From positions 53,360,975 through 53,424,974 of the forward strand of contig CM068580.1 of the NCBI GenBank assembly GCA_035048485.1: a DNA stretch of 64,000 bases, given 5' to 3'. Source of the DNA: Pteria penguin (Eukaryota; Mollusca; Bivalvia; Pterioida; Pteriidae). A program made the translations under genes and the position numbers. A model generated the notes under the pieces. The model saw nothing but the letters and a program-made list of their open reading frames with translations, did no database searches and was not told where the DNA came from. Below, in pieces: positions 36,801-49,102 of this stretch (positions within the stretch are counted from its first letter, which is position 1; every line of letters begins with the position of its first letter).

Positions 36801-39800
36801 TTTACAAGTCCATCCTTGGAAGAACAGATAAGAGGGCCAGTCTAGGGATATCATCAGTGAAGAGGGCCAGTCAAGGAGTACCATCAGTGAAGAGGACCAG
36901 TCAAGGAGTACCATCAGTGAAGAGGACATGTCAAGGAGATTCTGCACAAAGACCAGGAAAGTCTTCTTTCTATTATCTGTTCAAGAGTGTGAGGAAATCC
37001 TAGGCCCGTAGTATGGAAGATGTGTGAATGGAGTGTATGTATGTGTTAATGATAATTCAATTTTTCAAGATCGAGAACCAGAAAATTAGTACTCAAAATT
37101 AAAATCAATACTTATATGTTTATTGCCAATTTCTTTCTACACTTGTTTTGATAGTTCTATTTACAGGTACATCTGTAGAGCAGACAAGAAGAGGGCCAAG
37201 TCAAGGAGTACCATCAGTGAAGAGGATCTGCAAAGAAGATGACCATCACAGAAAAAGGAAAGTCTATCTTTACTAATAAGATAAGTTCAAGTGTGTGAGT
37301 AAAGCCCAGGCCTACAGTGAGGAAGACGTGTAAAAGGAGTGTGAATGTGTTTTAAATTCAATTTTTCAATGTCAAAAAATAAGAAATAGAAACATTATTA
37401 CACATAATAATAATCGTTACTTGTATATCTATTGTTATGTTTTCTACACTTGTCTCCTGTTTCATTTACAAGTCCATCCTTGGAAGAACAGATAAGAGGG
37501 CCAGTCTAGGGATATCATCAGTGAAGAGGGCCAGTCAAGGAGTACCATCAGTGAAGAGGACCAGTCAAGGAGTACCATCAGTGAAGAGGACATGTCAAGG
37601 AGATTCTGCACAAAGACCAGGAAAGTCTATTTTCTCTTATCTGTTCACGAGTGTGAGGAAATCTCAGGCCCGCAGTGTGGAAGATGTATGAATGGAGTGT
37701 ATGTATGTGTTAATGATAATTCAATTTTTCAAGATCGAGAACCAGAAAATTAGTACTCAAAATAAAAATCAATACTTGTATGTTTATTGCCAATTTCTTT
37801 CTACACTTGTTTTGATAGTTCTATTTACAGGTACATCTGTAGAGCAGACAAGAAGAGGGCCAAGTCAAGGAGTACCATCAGTGAAGAGGATCTGCAAAGA
37901 AGATGATCATCACAGAAAAAGGAAAGTCTATCTTTACTAATAAGATAAGTTCAAGGGTGTGAGTAAAGCCCAGGCCTACAGTGAGGAAGACGTGTAAAAG
38001 GAGTGTGAATGTGTTTTAAATTCAATTTTTCAATGTCAAAAATAAGAAATAGAAACATTATTACACATAATAATAATCGTTACTTGTATATCTATTGTTA
38101 TGTTTTCTACACTTGTCTCCTGTTTCATTTACAAGTCCATCCTTGGAAGAACAGATAAGAGGGCCAGTCTAGGGATATCATCAGTGAAGAGGGCCAGTCA
38201 AGGAGTACCATCAGTGAAGAGGACCAGTCAAGGAGTACCATCAGTGAAGAGGACATGTCAAGGAGATTCTGCACAAAGACCAGGAAAGTCTATTTTCTCT
38301 TATCTGTTCACAAGTGTGAGGAAATCTCAGGCCCGCAGTGTGGAAGATGTATGAATGGAGTGTATGTATGTGTTAATGATAATTCAATTTTTCAAGATCG
38401 AGAACCAGAAAATTAGTACTCAAAATAAAAATCAATACTTGTATGTTTATTGCCAATTTCTTTCTACACTTGTTTTGATAGTTCTATTTACAGGTACATC
38501 TGTAGAGCAGACAAGAAGAGGGCCAAGTCAAGGAGTACCATCAGTGAAGAGGATCTGCAAAGAAGATGATCATCACAGAAAAAGGAAAGTCTATCTTTAC
38601 TAATAAGATAAGTTCAAGGGTGTGAGTAAAGCCCAGGCCTACAGTGAGGAAGACGTGTAAAAGGAGTGTGAATGTGTTTTAAATTCAATTTTTCAATGTC
38701 AAAAATAAGAAATAGAAACATTATTACACATAATAATAATCGTTACTTGTATATCTATTGTTATGTTTTCTACACTTGTCTCCTGTTTCATTTACAAGTC
38801 CATCCTTGGAAGAACAGATAAGAGGGCCAGTCTAGGGATATCATCAGTGAAGAGGGCCAGTCAAGGAGTACCATCAGTGAAGAGGACCAGTCAAAGAGTA
38901 CCATCAGTGAAGAGGACATGTCAAGGAGATTCTGCACAAAGACCAGGAAAGTCTATTTTCTCTTATCTGTTCACGAGTGTGAGGAAATCTCAGGCCCGCA
39001 GTGTGGAAGATGTATGAATGGAGTGTATGTATGTGTTAATGATAATTCAATTTTTCAAGATCGAGAACCAGAAAATTAGTACTCAAAATAAAAATCAATA
39101 CTTGTATGTTTATTGCCAATTTCTTTCTACACTTGTTTTGATAGTTCTATTTACAGGTCCATCTGTAGAGCAGACAAGAAGAGGGCCAAGTCAAGGAGTA
39201 CCATCAGTGAAGAGGATCTGCAAAGAAGATGACCATCACAGAAAAAGGAAAGTCTATCTTTACTAATAAGATAAGTTCAAGTGTGTGAGCAAAGCCAAGG
39301 CCTACAGTGAGGAAGACGTGTGAATGGAGTGTGAATGTGTTTTAAATTAAATTTTTCAATGTTAAAAATAAGAAATAGAAACATTATTACACATAATAAT
39401 AATCGTTACTTGTATATCTATTGTTATGTTTTCTACACTTGTCTCCTGTTTCATTTACAAGTCCATCCTTGGAAGAACAGATAAGAGGGCCAGTCTAGGG
39501 ATATCATCAGTGAAGAGGACATGTCAAGGAGATTCTGTACAAAGACCAGGAAAGTCTATTTTCTCTTATCTGTTCATGAGTGTGAGGAAATCTCAGGCCC
39601 GCAGTGTGGAAGATGTATGAATGGAGTGTATGTATGTGTTAATGATAATTCAATTTTTCAAGATCGAGAACCAGAAAATTAGTACTCAAAATAAAAATCA
39701 ATACTTGTATGTTTATTGCCAATTTCTTTCTACACTTGTTTTGATAGTTCTATTTACAGGTACATCTGTAGAGGAGCAGACAAGAAGAGGGCCAGTCAAG

Positions 39801-40160
39801 GAGTACCATCAGTGAAGAGGATCTGCAAAGAAGATGACCATCACAGAAAAAGGAAAGTCTATCTTTACTAATAAGATAAGTTCAAGTGTGTGAGTAAAGC
39901 CCAGGCCTACAGTGAGGAAGACGTGTAAATGGAGTGTGAATGTGTTTTAAATAAAATTTTTCAATGTTAAAAATAAGAAATAGAAACATTATTACACATA
40001 ATAATAATCGTTACTTGTATATCTATTGTTATGTTTTCTACACTTGTCTCCTGTTTCATTTACAAGTCCATCCTTGGAAGAACAGATAAGAGGGCCAGTC
40101 TAGGGATATCATCAGTAAAGAGGGCCAGTCAAGGAGTACCATCAGTGAAGAGGACCAGTC
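30841..40160 (+). CDS. Series of A-type exon-like blocks, hypothetical repeat protein
   Basis: I do not recognise the product. A-block starts: 30841, 31506, 32138, 32822, 33487, 34150, 34813, 35478, 36146, 36809, 37473, 38136, 38799, 39462, 40067. Full blocks are 213 nt (71 codons, e.g. 33487-33699), preceded by a pyrimidine-rich tract ending TTTACAAG and followed by GTATGA, an acceptable donor with G at +5. The open frame reads SILGRTDKRASLGISSVKR, then ASQGVPSVKR and TSQGVPSVKR repeats, TCQGDSAQRPGKSIF, and ends RKSQARSVED. Joining A to A keeps the frame. The blocks at 35478, 36146 and 36809 have an in-frame TAG (TCCTAG for TCTCAG). No signal peptide, start exon or transcript evidence is visible, so coding status is open. 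Confidence 0.4.
31200..39960 (+). pseudogene. Series of B-type exon-like blocks with conserved stops
   Basis: B blocks (e.g. 33180-33342, 163 nt) follow a stronger acceptor (TTCTATTTACAG then G) and end GAGGAAGAC before GTGTRA. In the frame homologous to A they read YICRGADKKRASQGVPSVKR, then CKEDDHHRKRKVYLY, and then hit TAATAA before the conserved KAQAYSEED end. Their length is not a multiple of three. Two subtypes differ by a 3-base deletion and a one-base insertion (GTAGAGGAGCAG...GGCCAGTC versus GTAGAGCAG...GGCCAAGTC). They could be decayed exons, or stop-containing (poison) exons if the array is transcribed. Confidence 0.35.
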
Positions 40161-40462
40161 AAGGAGTACCATCAGTGAAGAGGACATGTCAAGGAGTGAA
40201 GAGGATCTGCAAAGAAGATGACCATCACAGAAAAAGGAAAGTTTATCTTTACTAATAAGATAAGTTCAAGTGTGTGAGCAAAGCCGAGGCCTACAGTGAG
40301 GAAGACGTGTGAATGGAGTGTGAATGGTTAAATTGTTATTCCATTTTTCCAGAAAAAACATTTCTGATAAAAACATTAATAAATGTGATCAAAATGAAAA
40401 TCAATGCTTTTATATTCATTGCCACATCTTTTCTACACTTGTTTCTATTGTTGCATTAACAG

Positions 40463-40595
40463 GTTCATCCTCATAGGAGCAGATAAGAAGAGGACCAGTC
40501 AAGGAGTAACATCACTGAAGAGGGCCAGTCAAGGAGTTAAGAAGAACTATGAATATTCTATGAAAACACATTCAAATGGAAACATCTTAACAAGG
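40463..40595 (+). CDS. Diverged last exon-like block of the array
   Basis: It follows TTGTTGCATTAACAG and ends at AACAAGG before GTAAGA, the best donor in the array. The frame is fully open: FILIGADKKRTSQGVTSLKR, ASQGVKKNYEYSMKTHSNGN, ILTR. Its divergence from the homogenised units, plus a strong donor, is what an edge exon of a real gene would look like. It is 133 nt long (G plus 44 codons). Product unknown. Confidence 0.35.
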
Positions 40596-40697
40596 GTAAG
40601 AAAAGTTAATCTGTATATATACACAAACACACACACAAAATACACGGAACTACGGCTGGCATATTGATGAGAGAACAAAGAAGACATAAGAAGATTG

Positions 40698-40754
40698 CAC
40701 AGGATGATCACACAAAGACCTGTACAGCTGACTTCCTTCCATTTTAAAGATTTG
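40698..40754 (+). other. Possible further exon fragment related to the array
   Basis: GATGATCACACAAAGACCTG resembles the GATGACCATCACAG.../CACAAAGACCAGG part of the repeat unit. It is preceded by ATTGCACAG and followed by TTG with GTAAGT at 40755. No frame can be assigned with confidence. Confidence 0.25.
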
Positions 40755-41209
40755 GTAAGTCTCTAGGCACTAATTACATACAAATTATTAAACAATATAC
40801 ACTTTATTCGTATCAATTTTTAATTTGTTCGCTTTCGGAATTTTCATTAAACCAATGCCCGCTTGTCTCCTGCCAATAGTAAATTCAATTGCTCATTCGG
40901 TCGGTATTTTCTACATCTCATCTCTACATTCGTCAACACTCCAGAAAGAGAACTGATGTGACAGGAAAGAGATAAGAAATTTTTAAAAGAAGAATATATA
41001 TTTCCTATCATCGAGGGCATTTCTATATTTCACTGCAACATTAAATCTCCGTCAATCTAAACATATATACAGACTGGCAGCCAGATTACAGATCCTTGGT
41101 GAAGATTATCATTTGTGTCCCTCTTTGTGTCCGAAGATTATCACAGTGACGGAAATGAATTAACATCAATAACAATACTCTAACTGGAAAGAAATGACCA
41201 ATGCATTAC

Positions 41210-44200
41210 ACATATATCTAGTCTCACAATACTATAAGCAAATGTATTACATCAATGGAGAGTAACTCTACCAATTCTAAACATCAAGGGAACAACAGGA
41301 TCAGTATCTTGAAAAACAAAAAAAAAATCAAGGTCTAACTATGCTGGAAGGCAAACTTTGGAGATTGATGATGTAAAGTGATACAACCTGTAACATAGAT
41401 TATATTAAGTAATACAATCATGGAGATGTGGATTGTCAAAATATTGCGCATTGGAAACCAAGATGTATAAAGGTTACCCAAACATTTCAGGAACTAACTC
41501 TTTACATATTTATATATAAATCCACCAACACATCACTATCACCAATATCGAAATTAATGTTATGTCACCGTCAGGAATGTCAGAAATATCTCAATATCAC
41601 TATTGACCTACTTTCAATATCTTCACAGCAATGGAAATCACTTCACGCGAATCATGGAGGAAAACAGTTGGACATCTTAGCAGTCTCACAATAATATATA
41701 CAAACGTATTGCATTCATGGAGAATAACTATTACAATTCTAAACATAAAGGGAAAAACATGATCACTGTCTTGAAAAAAAAACACCTTAAAATCTATCTA
41801 AGTTGGAGAAAAATATTTGGAACCTTGCATGATTGATGATATCAAGTGATACAATCTGCGAAGTATATAATATCAATTAATACAATCACAGAGATGCGAT
41901 TATCAAAATATTGTCAGGAGGAAGCCAACATGTATAGAAGTACCCACAAAACTTCAGGAAGGAACTCTTTGTATGGTCCCCCCCCCCTCCAGCCCACCTG
42001 GGCATCAAGCTTGACATAAACGAGGAGACACAGGGAGTGTTCGTCTATTCCTTTACTTCCCTGGGTCCCGAAAATCCTGCTTGGACACAATATCACAGCC
42101 TTTTTAAACGCAATAGTGGTACATCTGAAGATCTTTTGTTTTCGAAGGAACCAAGGCACTTGGAGAAGATCAAAGAGTTTTGGAGAAGGTACACAGTATA
42201 TCCCTCCCGTCTGCCCCACATGGGCATCAAGTTGTATATAAATCAAAAATGACGGTGAGTTCTAGGACAATCCCTTAACTCATTTGCTCATGAATGACCC
42301 GCCTCGACATAGCAAATATCCCAGTCTCATGGTCAAAGTAATAGTTTTCTATGCGTGTAGTTTTGAAAGGAACCAAGGTGCTCAAAGGACACCAAAGATC
42401 ATTGGGAAAATATACTGGCTGTTCTTTCTACCAGCCCCGTATGGGCATCAATCTTGACATAAGCAAGGTTTCAGAGAGAGTTCTAGGGTATTGCTTTAGC
42501 TCAACAACAACAAAAGTCAACAATAACCCCAACAAGAACCAAGTTACTGTGAGTTCTAGAACATTCCTTTGGCTTATTTGGTCATGAGGAGACACAAATT
42601 TAGAGGATTCCTTAAGATTGGACATTAAGTCAACAAAAATGTGACAGTGAGTTGAAGAGCATTACCTTACTTCATTCACTCATGATCATTTTGTTCGCAT
42701 GTAAATATCATCAAAGACTCATGACCAATGTTATGATCATGGTGCTCAGAGGAAAATAAGGAAGTTCTAAAGGTAATAAACAGTGTCCTTTCCAACGACC
42801 CGCACTGGGCATCACCTTTGATGGAAACCAGCGGCAACAGTGAGTTTTAAAGTAAACATTTAGCTCACTGTCACAAATGTCCCGCTTGGACATAGAAAAC
42901 ATCAAAATATTCTAAACTGGCCACTAAGGCCCTTTGTTCTTGTATTCTTTGCAATATAGAGAACTGATAGTTTTTCTTGTTCTCCCTAGTATGACAGTGT
43001 CCTGTTATTTCTGAATCTTGTGTGAAAATATATTTTCTGGCCTGGGTAGTGTGCAAGTGGAGAGGGTGTAGTGTGTATTTTATTTTTTCGGTAATTCTTA
43101 TAAAGCAAAATTTTGAACACATAGTACTAGGGTGACAGAAAAAACTATCATAATTTCAAGAGCACAGTATATATCATATTCTGTCAAGTAAAACCAAAGA
43201 ATATTAAGACAGTATACTGAGTGTTCTTCCTTCAAGCCCGAATGGGTAACAAGTCTGAGATAGAAAAGGAGTTATATATAGTGAGTTTTACTGAATCACA
43301 TTGACCCAATTGGTCAAGAACATCCCGCTTGGACTTTATCAATATCAAATTCATATGATGACAGTTAAGATTTTGTCTCTTTAGTTCTGGAAGGAACAAA
43401 ACCAAAGAATTTTGGGAAGGAACACTAAAAATTCTTCAGCCAGCCACATATAGGCACCAAGTTTGATATAAATAAGGAATGACAAGTTTGTTATAGATAG
43501 GGAATGAGTCATGAACTTCCCTATTGGATCTAAGGAAATATAAGGAGAAACAGCGAGTTCTAGGGCATTACTTTAGCTCATTTGGTCATCAATGTCCCAC
43601 TTGGACAAAGGATATGTAAAAGAAATATGGAGGTCAAGGATGGATAAGACGAATGTGAAATGGTCAAGGAGATCGAGATTTTAAGTAATACTAATACCGA
43701 GATTTAAATGAGAAATATCACTATTAACCTTATTTCAAGATCATGACAGAGATGGAACTAATTTCAAGAGAATCATGGAGGAAAACAGTTGCACATATAC
43801 CTAGTCTCAAAACACTATATACAAACGTACTGCATTCATGGAAAGTAACTCTTACAATTCTAAACATTCTAAAAAGGAAAAAAAAGGATCAGTATCTTGA
43901 AAAAAAAACATCCAAATCTAACTAGGCTGGCGAGAAATATGTGCAAACTTGTGAGATTGATGATATCAAGAGATGCAACCTGTCAAATAAATAATATAAA
44001 GTAATACAGTCAGGGAGATGTGGATTATCAAAATATTGTCAGGAGGAAACCACAGTGTATAAAGGTTACCTAAAAACGTCAGGAAGGAACTCTTTACATA
44101 TATCCCTCCCTCCAGCCCCGCCTGTGCGTCAAGCTTGACATAAATGAGGAGACACAGGGAGTGTTGAGCCAAACCTTTACAAACCTGTACGTTCCGGTCA

Positions 44201-44230
44201 TAAAAAATATTCATGTGAAATTATGAAGTC
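41210..44230 (+). repeat. Degenerate interspersed repeat cluster
   Basis: One block (TATACAAACGTA...GCATTCATGGA, TTACAATTCTAAACAT, TATCAAAATATTGTCAGGAGG) occurs three times, near 41215-41510, 41680-41980 and 43790-44105. Between them a second motif set (GGGCATCAAGCTTGACATAA, GAGTTCTAGGGCATTACTTT, TTTGGTCATCAATGTCCCAC) recurs at least seven times at irregular spacing. It looks like an old tandem array that has since decayed. No coding frame found. Confidence 0.6.
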
Positions 44231-44249
44231 CTATCTTGAACAGTTCAAA

Positions 44250-44785
44250 TATTTAGATCTGGTAAACGTTTTTGAAAAATAAGTCAAAATCTAAGGTCAA
44301 AGTCATAAGATAAAAAAATATGGCAGCAAATCAAAGTTCAGGTCATAAGGAATCTACATGTGTAATATCAAAATTCTATCTCTAATGGTTCAAAGATACC
44401 TCCAAAATTAAAGTTTTTTTTAAAAGTAGGTCAAAATCCACGGTCAAGTTCACATTTGTCAAAAATGATGGCAGCATATGGAACATCTCGTCATGAGGAA
44501 TCTAAATGTGAAATATTAAAGTCTTATGTCTAATGGTCAAAAGATACAGCCCAAATTAAATTTTTTGAAAAGTAGGTCAAAGTCCAACGTCAAGGTCATG
44601 AGGTCAAAAACACTAAATGAAAGCTCTAGTCATTAGGAATCTACATATGAAACATCTAAGTCCTATCTCTTGTGGTTCAAAAGTTATAGCCCAGGTTAAA
44701 GATTTTCAGATGGCGCATACTATACGCCAGGAGGGTATGACATTAGTTCTCTAGACATTTGTCCCGGCAAGCTAAGAATTACCGA
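44250..44785 (+). mobile_element. Family V element, 3' part
   Basis: Three core monomers of about 147 bp with AAGGAATCTACATGTG and AAAGTAGGTCAAA phrases. The end is GGGTATGACATTAGTTCTCT and CATTTGTCCCGGCAAGC. The full-length relative is at 56947-57801. Confidence 0.65.
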
Positions 44786-44789
44786 CAAG

Positions 44790-45890
44790 CTCAGAGGAAA
44801 ATAAAGATAAAATAAAAGATATCAAAATAAACATACTATTATCATGTACATAAAATATACTCTCAAGTACAACTATATGAAATATACATGAAATAACAAT
44901 ATTTGCCTGCTAAACATAATGATGACCATTTAGTTCTCTTGTGTCAATCTATATCTAATAATCATGAAAGAGAAGCTTAAATGAATAGTATAAAACCAAA
45001 GCATTCACTTACATATAATTATTTAATCATTTGCTGTCAAACTTTACTGAATTTTTTCCATCATTTTCAATTTATGTATCAACATTTGTGAAACCAGTCT
45101 GAAAACAATGATATATACTTTAACATATCTCACTGAAAAGGATTATGGACAAAACAGCCTCTTCACTTATATAAAATACAATTTTGCGATATGTTCATGC
45201 CATTTGATAATATACTGTATTATATAGTAAATGAGTAACAAATTCTCAAGACTTGAGTACACAAATGTGGTAAATATCAAGGATTGGGATAACTTTTTTT
45301 TCAATGTGTCAGATGGCCCCTTGAATTTCATTTCAATGGGCCATTTCAAATTCTAATGGGCCATTTGTAAATTTCAATGTGCCAAGGGAAAAAAACACAT
45401 TTCTAGACACTGACAAATGCCAAAGTGATTGCATAATTCTTGAGGTCAGACATGACCTAATTTGCATCATATTTGTTGAGGGATAACTCTCAGGATTTAT
45501 CGTTGCTCTCTACGAAAAATCTGATATTTTGAAATCTTAATTTCTGCAAACTGCGGTCATATAGAATACAAAGAAAGAGAGTCATTCCTCATGAGATTCC
45601 TCAACGAATTTTAAAAGTTTTAAGAGTCATTTAGCTCTTGTGCTCAAAATATAATTCAACAAAGTTGCAATGAGTTTATCCCCCAGGTCATCCTCGGAAT
45701 GTTTCAGGGATTATCTTCATTTAGATTTTAGTGTGATGTCATGCCGACTTCGAGAAAGCACAGACTTTTTATAACTTGAATAACTAAATGAACATGCCAC
45801 ATCAAATGCCTATGCTTTACATAGATTCTTTTTAATGTATAGTGGGTATCGATATATATTCTACTAAAATTTTATACTACATGTATACTG
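44790..45890. other. AT-rich spacer
   Basis: Near 45310-45385 the phrase AATGGGCCATTT recurs three times. Otherwise I see nothing gene-like. Confidence 0.35.
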
Positions 45891-45934
45891 TAGCGTGTCC
45901 TTTTTTTCCTTTCTTTCAAACAGGAAGATCCTAT

Positions 45935-46135
45935 CTGTTGCGCCAGCAACATGCAAGCTCCCGACTCTAGTTGAATTTAGATTAGATTTCGGGGGCCTGA
46001 CCCCCCCCCCCCTTTTGGCCACATATTTACTAGTAAAAATCCAGATTTTGCATCAAAATTGGCTGAGTAGTTTGGCTAATACACATGTGCCCCCCCCCCC
46101 TTTTCGGAAATACTGGATCCGCCGATGATTTTTCG
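45935..46135. repeat. C-run dispersed repeat fragment
   Basis: Two similar segments each contain a long C run followed by CCTTTTGG or CCTTTTCGG, and end in CTGGATCCGCCGATG. The form resembles dispersed repeats common in marine invertebrates. The reading frame at 45895-46128 is a by-product. Confidence 0.45.
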
Positions 46136-46854
46136 CCGCTTTTCGACGTTTAGTCTACCGGTCGCGACATAATTCAATTGTCATTCAAATTAAACTGTCA
46201 GCAGCAAAGAATAGCTTGATACACTGTCAAAGATACAAAACTTGATAGAAGATCATCTCACCTTTTGCCGTTCCATCGCCAACGCTCCTAAACTTTCTTT
46301 ATTCATTTCGTCTTCTGCACGTGCTATGGAGCGCCAAATTATTCTCGTTTTGCTATGCACTTTCGGAAAGCCTCGGGTATCACAGGCTTGTGATAGGACA
46401 GGAAAACGGAGAGGGGGGGGGGAGAAAAAATAGGATAATTTGACATGAAGAAAGTCACTTAAAGTACGAAAATTTCTTTAAAGATTGATTGATTTTTTAA
46501 TGTAAATCATTGATTAGATACAGTATATATTAGCAAAGTTGTTTACACGTTCTTGTTCGGAATGGTAGGCTAATAGACAAACAGTCGGAAAGATCAAATT
46601 ACGCGAAGTACCGGTATGTCGCTGATGCACACAGACACAAACACACACACACACTTACACACACGCGCACACACACCATCTTTGTAGCACAAGGTAGTGC
46701 AGCATACTTTTGTGTGCAGATGTCAGTTCAAGTCTGACCAAAGATATGTGATGTGTATTGTGTAAACTCAGAACAATGCGCTTTTCAAAACTGAATTGTG
46801 TAGGGAACCACATTTTGCTGTTATTAAAAATCAAGATGTCCAGAAATGTTTTAC

Positions 46855-47512
46855 AAATTTTAGAATAAGTTCCCATAAGTTAGCAATTGAGACTGGACGT
46901 TATAAAATACTCCTGTATCTGAAATAAAATGTTGCATTTGCAAGTCTGGCTCTGTAGAAGATGAATTTCACTTTATGTCTGAGTGTATAAATTATGACCA
47001 TCATAAGCGAAAGTTGTTTGAATTTAATTGTTAATATGAAATATGCAAATTTTTGTACCCTTATGGATAAAAAATTTATTTGGTTGATGTCTAATGAAAA
47101 TGCTGATATTATAAACCATCTGTCTGATTATGTATACAAATGTTTCTTAATGCCTAAAATCTTGGATTGACTGTATTTTCATGATTAAAATATGTCAACA
47201 TTAATGTACCGTATGCATGCATACACTATAATTGATAATAATAAAGTCATTGCTTTTTGTCATCTTGACATGTGAACTACAGATATATATTTATATGTTC
47301 TATAGGCTACTGTTTATGATGTATATTATTGTCTGTCTAAATTGGATCTCTTCCCTTCTTACTTAGTAATCTAGTCATTTATTTATTTGTTTTGTAGTTT
47401 GCATGAATGCATATCGTTAAGTTTAGTTTAGTTTATTTGTTGTTCAATTTTACCTGTTGATGTTCAGAACTGGGCCCAAAATTGGAAATAAACCATATTC
47501 TATTCTACATAC
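46855..47512 (+). mobile_element. 5'-truncated non-LTR retrotransposon (LINE) 3' tail
   Basis: Broken frames read FRISSHKLAIETGRYK, then CCICKSGSVEDEFHFMSEC, and later DKKFIWLMSNENADIINHLS. This order (HKLAIETGRY, Cys-x2-Cys ... His-x3-Cys, then a short hydrophobic tail) is the C-terminal zinc-knuckle region of many LINE reverse-transcriptase proteins. Stops and a frameshift interrupt it. A 3' UTR follows and ends GGCCCAAAATTGGAAATAAA then CCATATTCTATTCTA, a typical LINE end. All upstream domains are missing. Confidence 0.75.
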
Positions 47513-47936
47513 ATGTTCTGAATACTCTAATTCAGTAGGAGTTTTCGTTGTGATGTGTTAAATTTGACCATGCATGGTTAAAGCTTGATTAATATTGCAC
47601 ACATGTAGTACATGTATATACAATTAACATACATCTGAGAATCACACTCAAATATGTGTGTGTGGTGTTGGGTTTTTTTTTATTTCTTTATTATTATTTG
47701 GGGGGGGGAGGGGGGCAAGTTTTTTTTCATACATGGAGCATCATAGCTATATCCTAATGAGATGCGCATAGTATATGTTTAAAGCTTCCTCTGACAAATC
47801 AACCTAAGGCCCTGCTTCGAGTCAACTCGCTACGTCTGTCCTCTGAAATAACTGAATAAAAAGACTGCCATTTTCTGTAACCCCCTTCCCCCGCCCCGCC
47901 CCCTTCCCCAATATGAATTATTCTATTCCGACCAGT

Positions 47937-47973
47937 CGTGGTGTGACGTTAAACAAAAGTCAATCAACCAGTC
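47937..47973 (+). mobile_element. Type 2 SINE 3' tail fragment
   Basis: CGTGGTGTGACGTTAAACAA followed by a CAATCAACC tail matches the last ~40 bases of the type 2 SINEs. The head is missing. Confidence 0.55.
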
Positions 47974-48351
47974 TTACAAATGTAGGCTATACACTATGCA
48001 GCATGTACTTGTGGAAAAGGGAAATGAATTGATACATTTTTGAGTTTGTATTTATGTATTGCACCTTTCACATCTGTTGCAAATATAAACAGTGACAGAT
48101 TCAGACAGGTCGGAGGTGTTGAAGGGTTAATGCAGGCATAGCCGTTTTGAACGTTATTTATCAGATAGTTTTACCTCAGTTCGTTATGTGACGGCATCGG
48201 AATAAATTTGTGGTACTTCTCCATTAATTTCTGCTAAGCCTATATATTGTAAAGCCTGTGAACGGATCTAGATGTTTTTAAGAAAAAAAGAGGATTGTGG
48301 CTCACTATAACCACTTACTATTTTCCAATGTTCATTCCTGTAGAGAGCAGT

Positions 48352-48386
48352 TATAAAAATGCACTTGCTTCACATTCACTCAGTTT
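48352..48386 (+). promoter_or_regulatory. Candidate TATA/Inr core promoter
   Basis: TATAAAA at 48352-48358 and an initiator-like TCAGT whose A is at 48382, exactly 30 bases on. A CCAAT lies at about 48325. The spacing is the canonical one, but such short motifs occur by chance. The nearest candidate coding exon is at 49103. Confidence 0.3.
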
Positions 48387-49102
48387 CGGGTCTTTTTTAA
48401 AAGGTACTACGCAACCAACGAATTTTTCTATTTAAGTTTCACAATGAATTTGACGTCCTGCATCATGACATTAAAGACAATTGATGTGATAATATTCGAT
48501 ACATACATTTTAAAATTTATTTAGACCGACGATGCACTGCCCCGGGCTATCATAACATGAGGTATGATTGAATTTCCCGAATTCAAGATCTTTCACGACT
48601 CCTAAGGGCAGCAATATACATACAAATATACATACTTACAGAGACATATATATACACATGTCTCCAATACATATATACAATACATATACAATTATCTACT
48701 ATGCAACAAATATTGCAATTTTTACCTTTAAAGTGTTGAGAGCACAAGAATGAAATCATGGGATTCGAACCTTGTTCGCTGAGTTCATAAGCCAATGTAA
48801 ACTTACCTTCATCGGATCTAATGATAGTGACTATCAGTGCAAATTGATCAGGGACGTATATCGCATGAATAAACATCCCTACTTGGATACACAAAGGCAT
48901 AGAATCGCTTTTCTTTAATGGTCAGCATTGTCTTTCTAAAACACATTGGAAAGATGCTGTAAAAATTTGTCCTGCTGCGGACGAGATGTCACGTTTATAG
49001 AACGTTTTTCGCTTGGTTTGCAGTCAAATAAACTTTACCGATGACATCGCAATGCCTCGTTGACGAATTTAATCTCGGGAATTGGAGATAATTAAAGGGG
49101 CT

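Larger units (their letters stand above)
30640..40400 (+). repeat. ~663-bp tandem array, about 15 units, each with two exon-like blocks
   Basis: Fifteen A blocks and the B blocks between them repeat at ~663 bp (for example A starts at 33487, 34150, 34813, 35478, 36146, 36809, 37473, 38136, 38799). A and B are themselves homologous (shared RASQGVPSVKR, GKSIF/KVYLY and xSxED endings), so the base unit was about 330 bp. Length differences come from a 30-bp subrepeat inside A: spacing 632 for A1-A2 and about 605 for A13-A14 where subrepeats are missing. Units A10-A12 are almost identical, which suggests recent expansion. Unit A14 is an A/B hybrid. The first partial unit (tail at 30653-30690) abuts the family II element. 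Confidence 0.95.

Noticed and set aside
48583..48900. 105-residue minus-strand ORF
   Set aside because: Much of it derives from an ATATACAT-rich simple stretch, and no homologous motif is seen.
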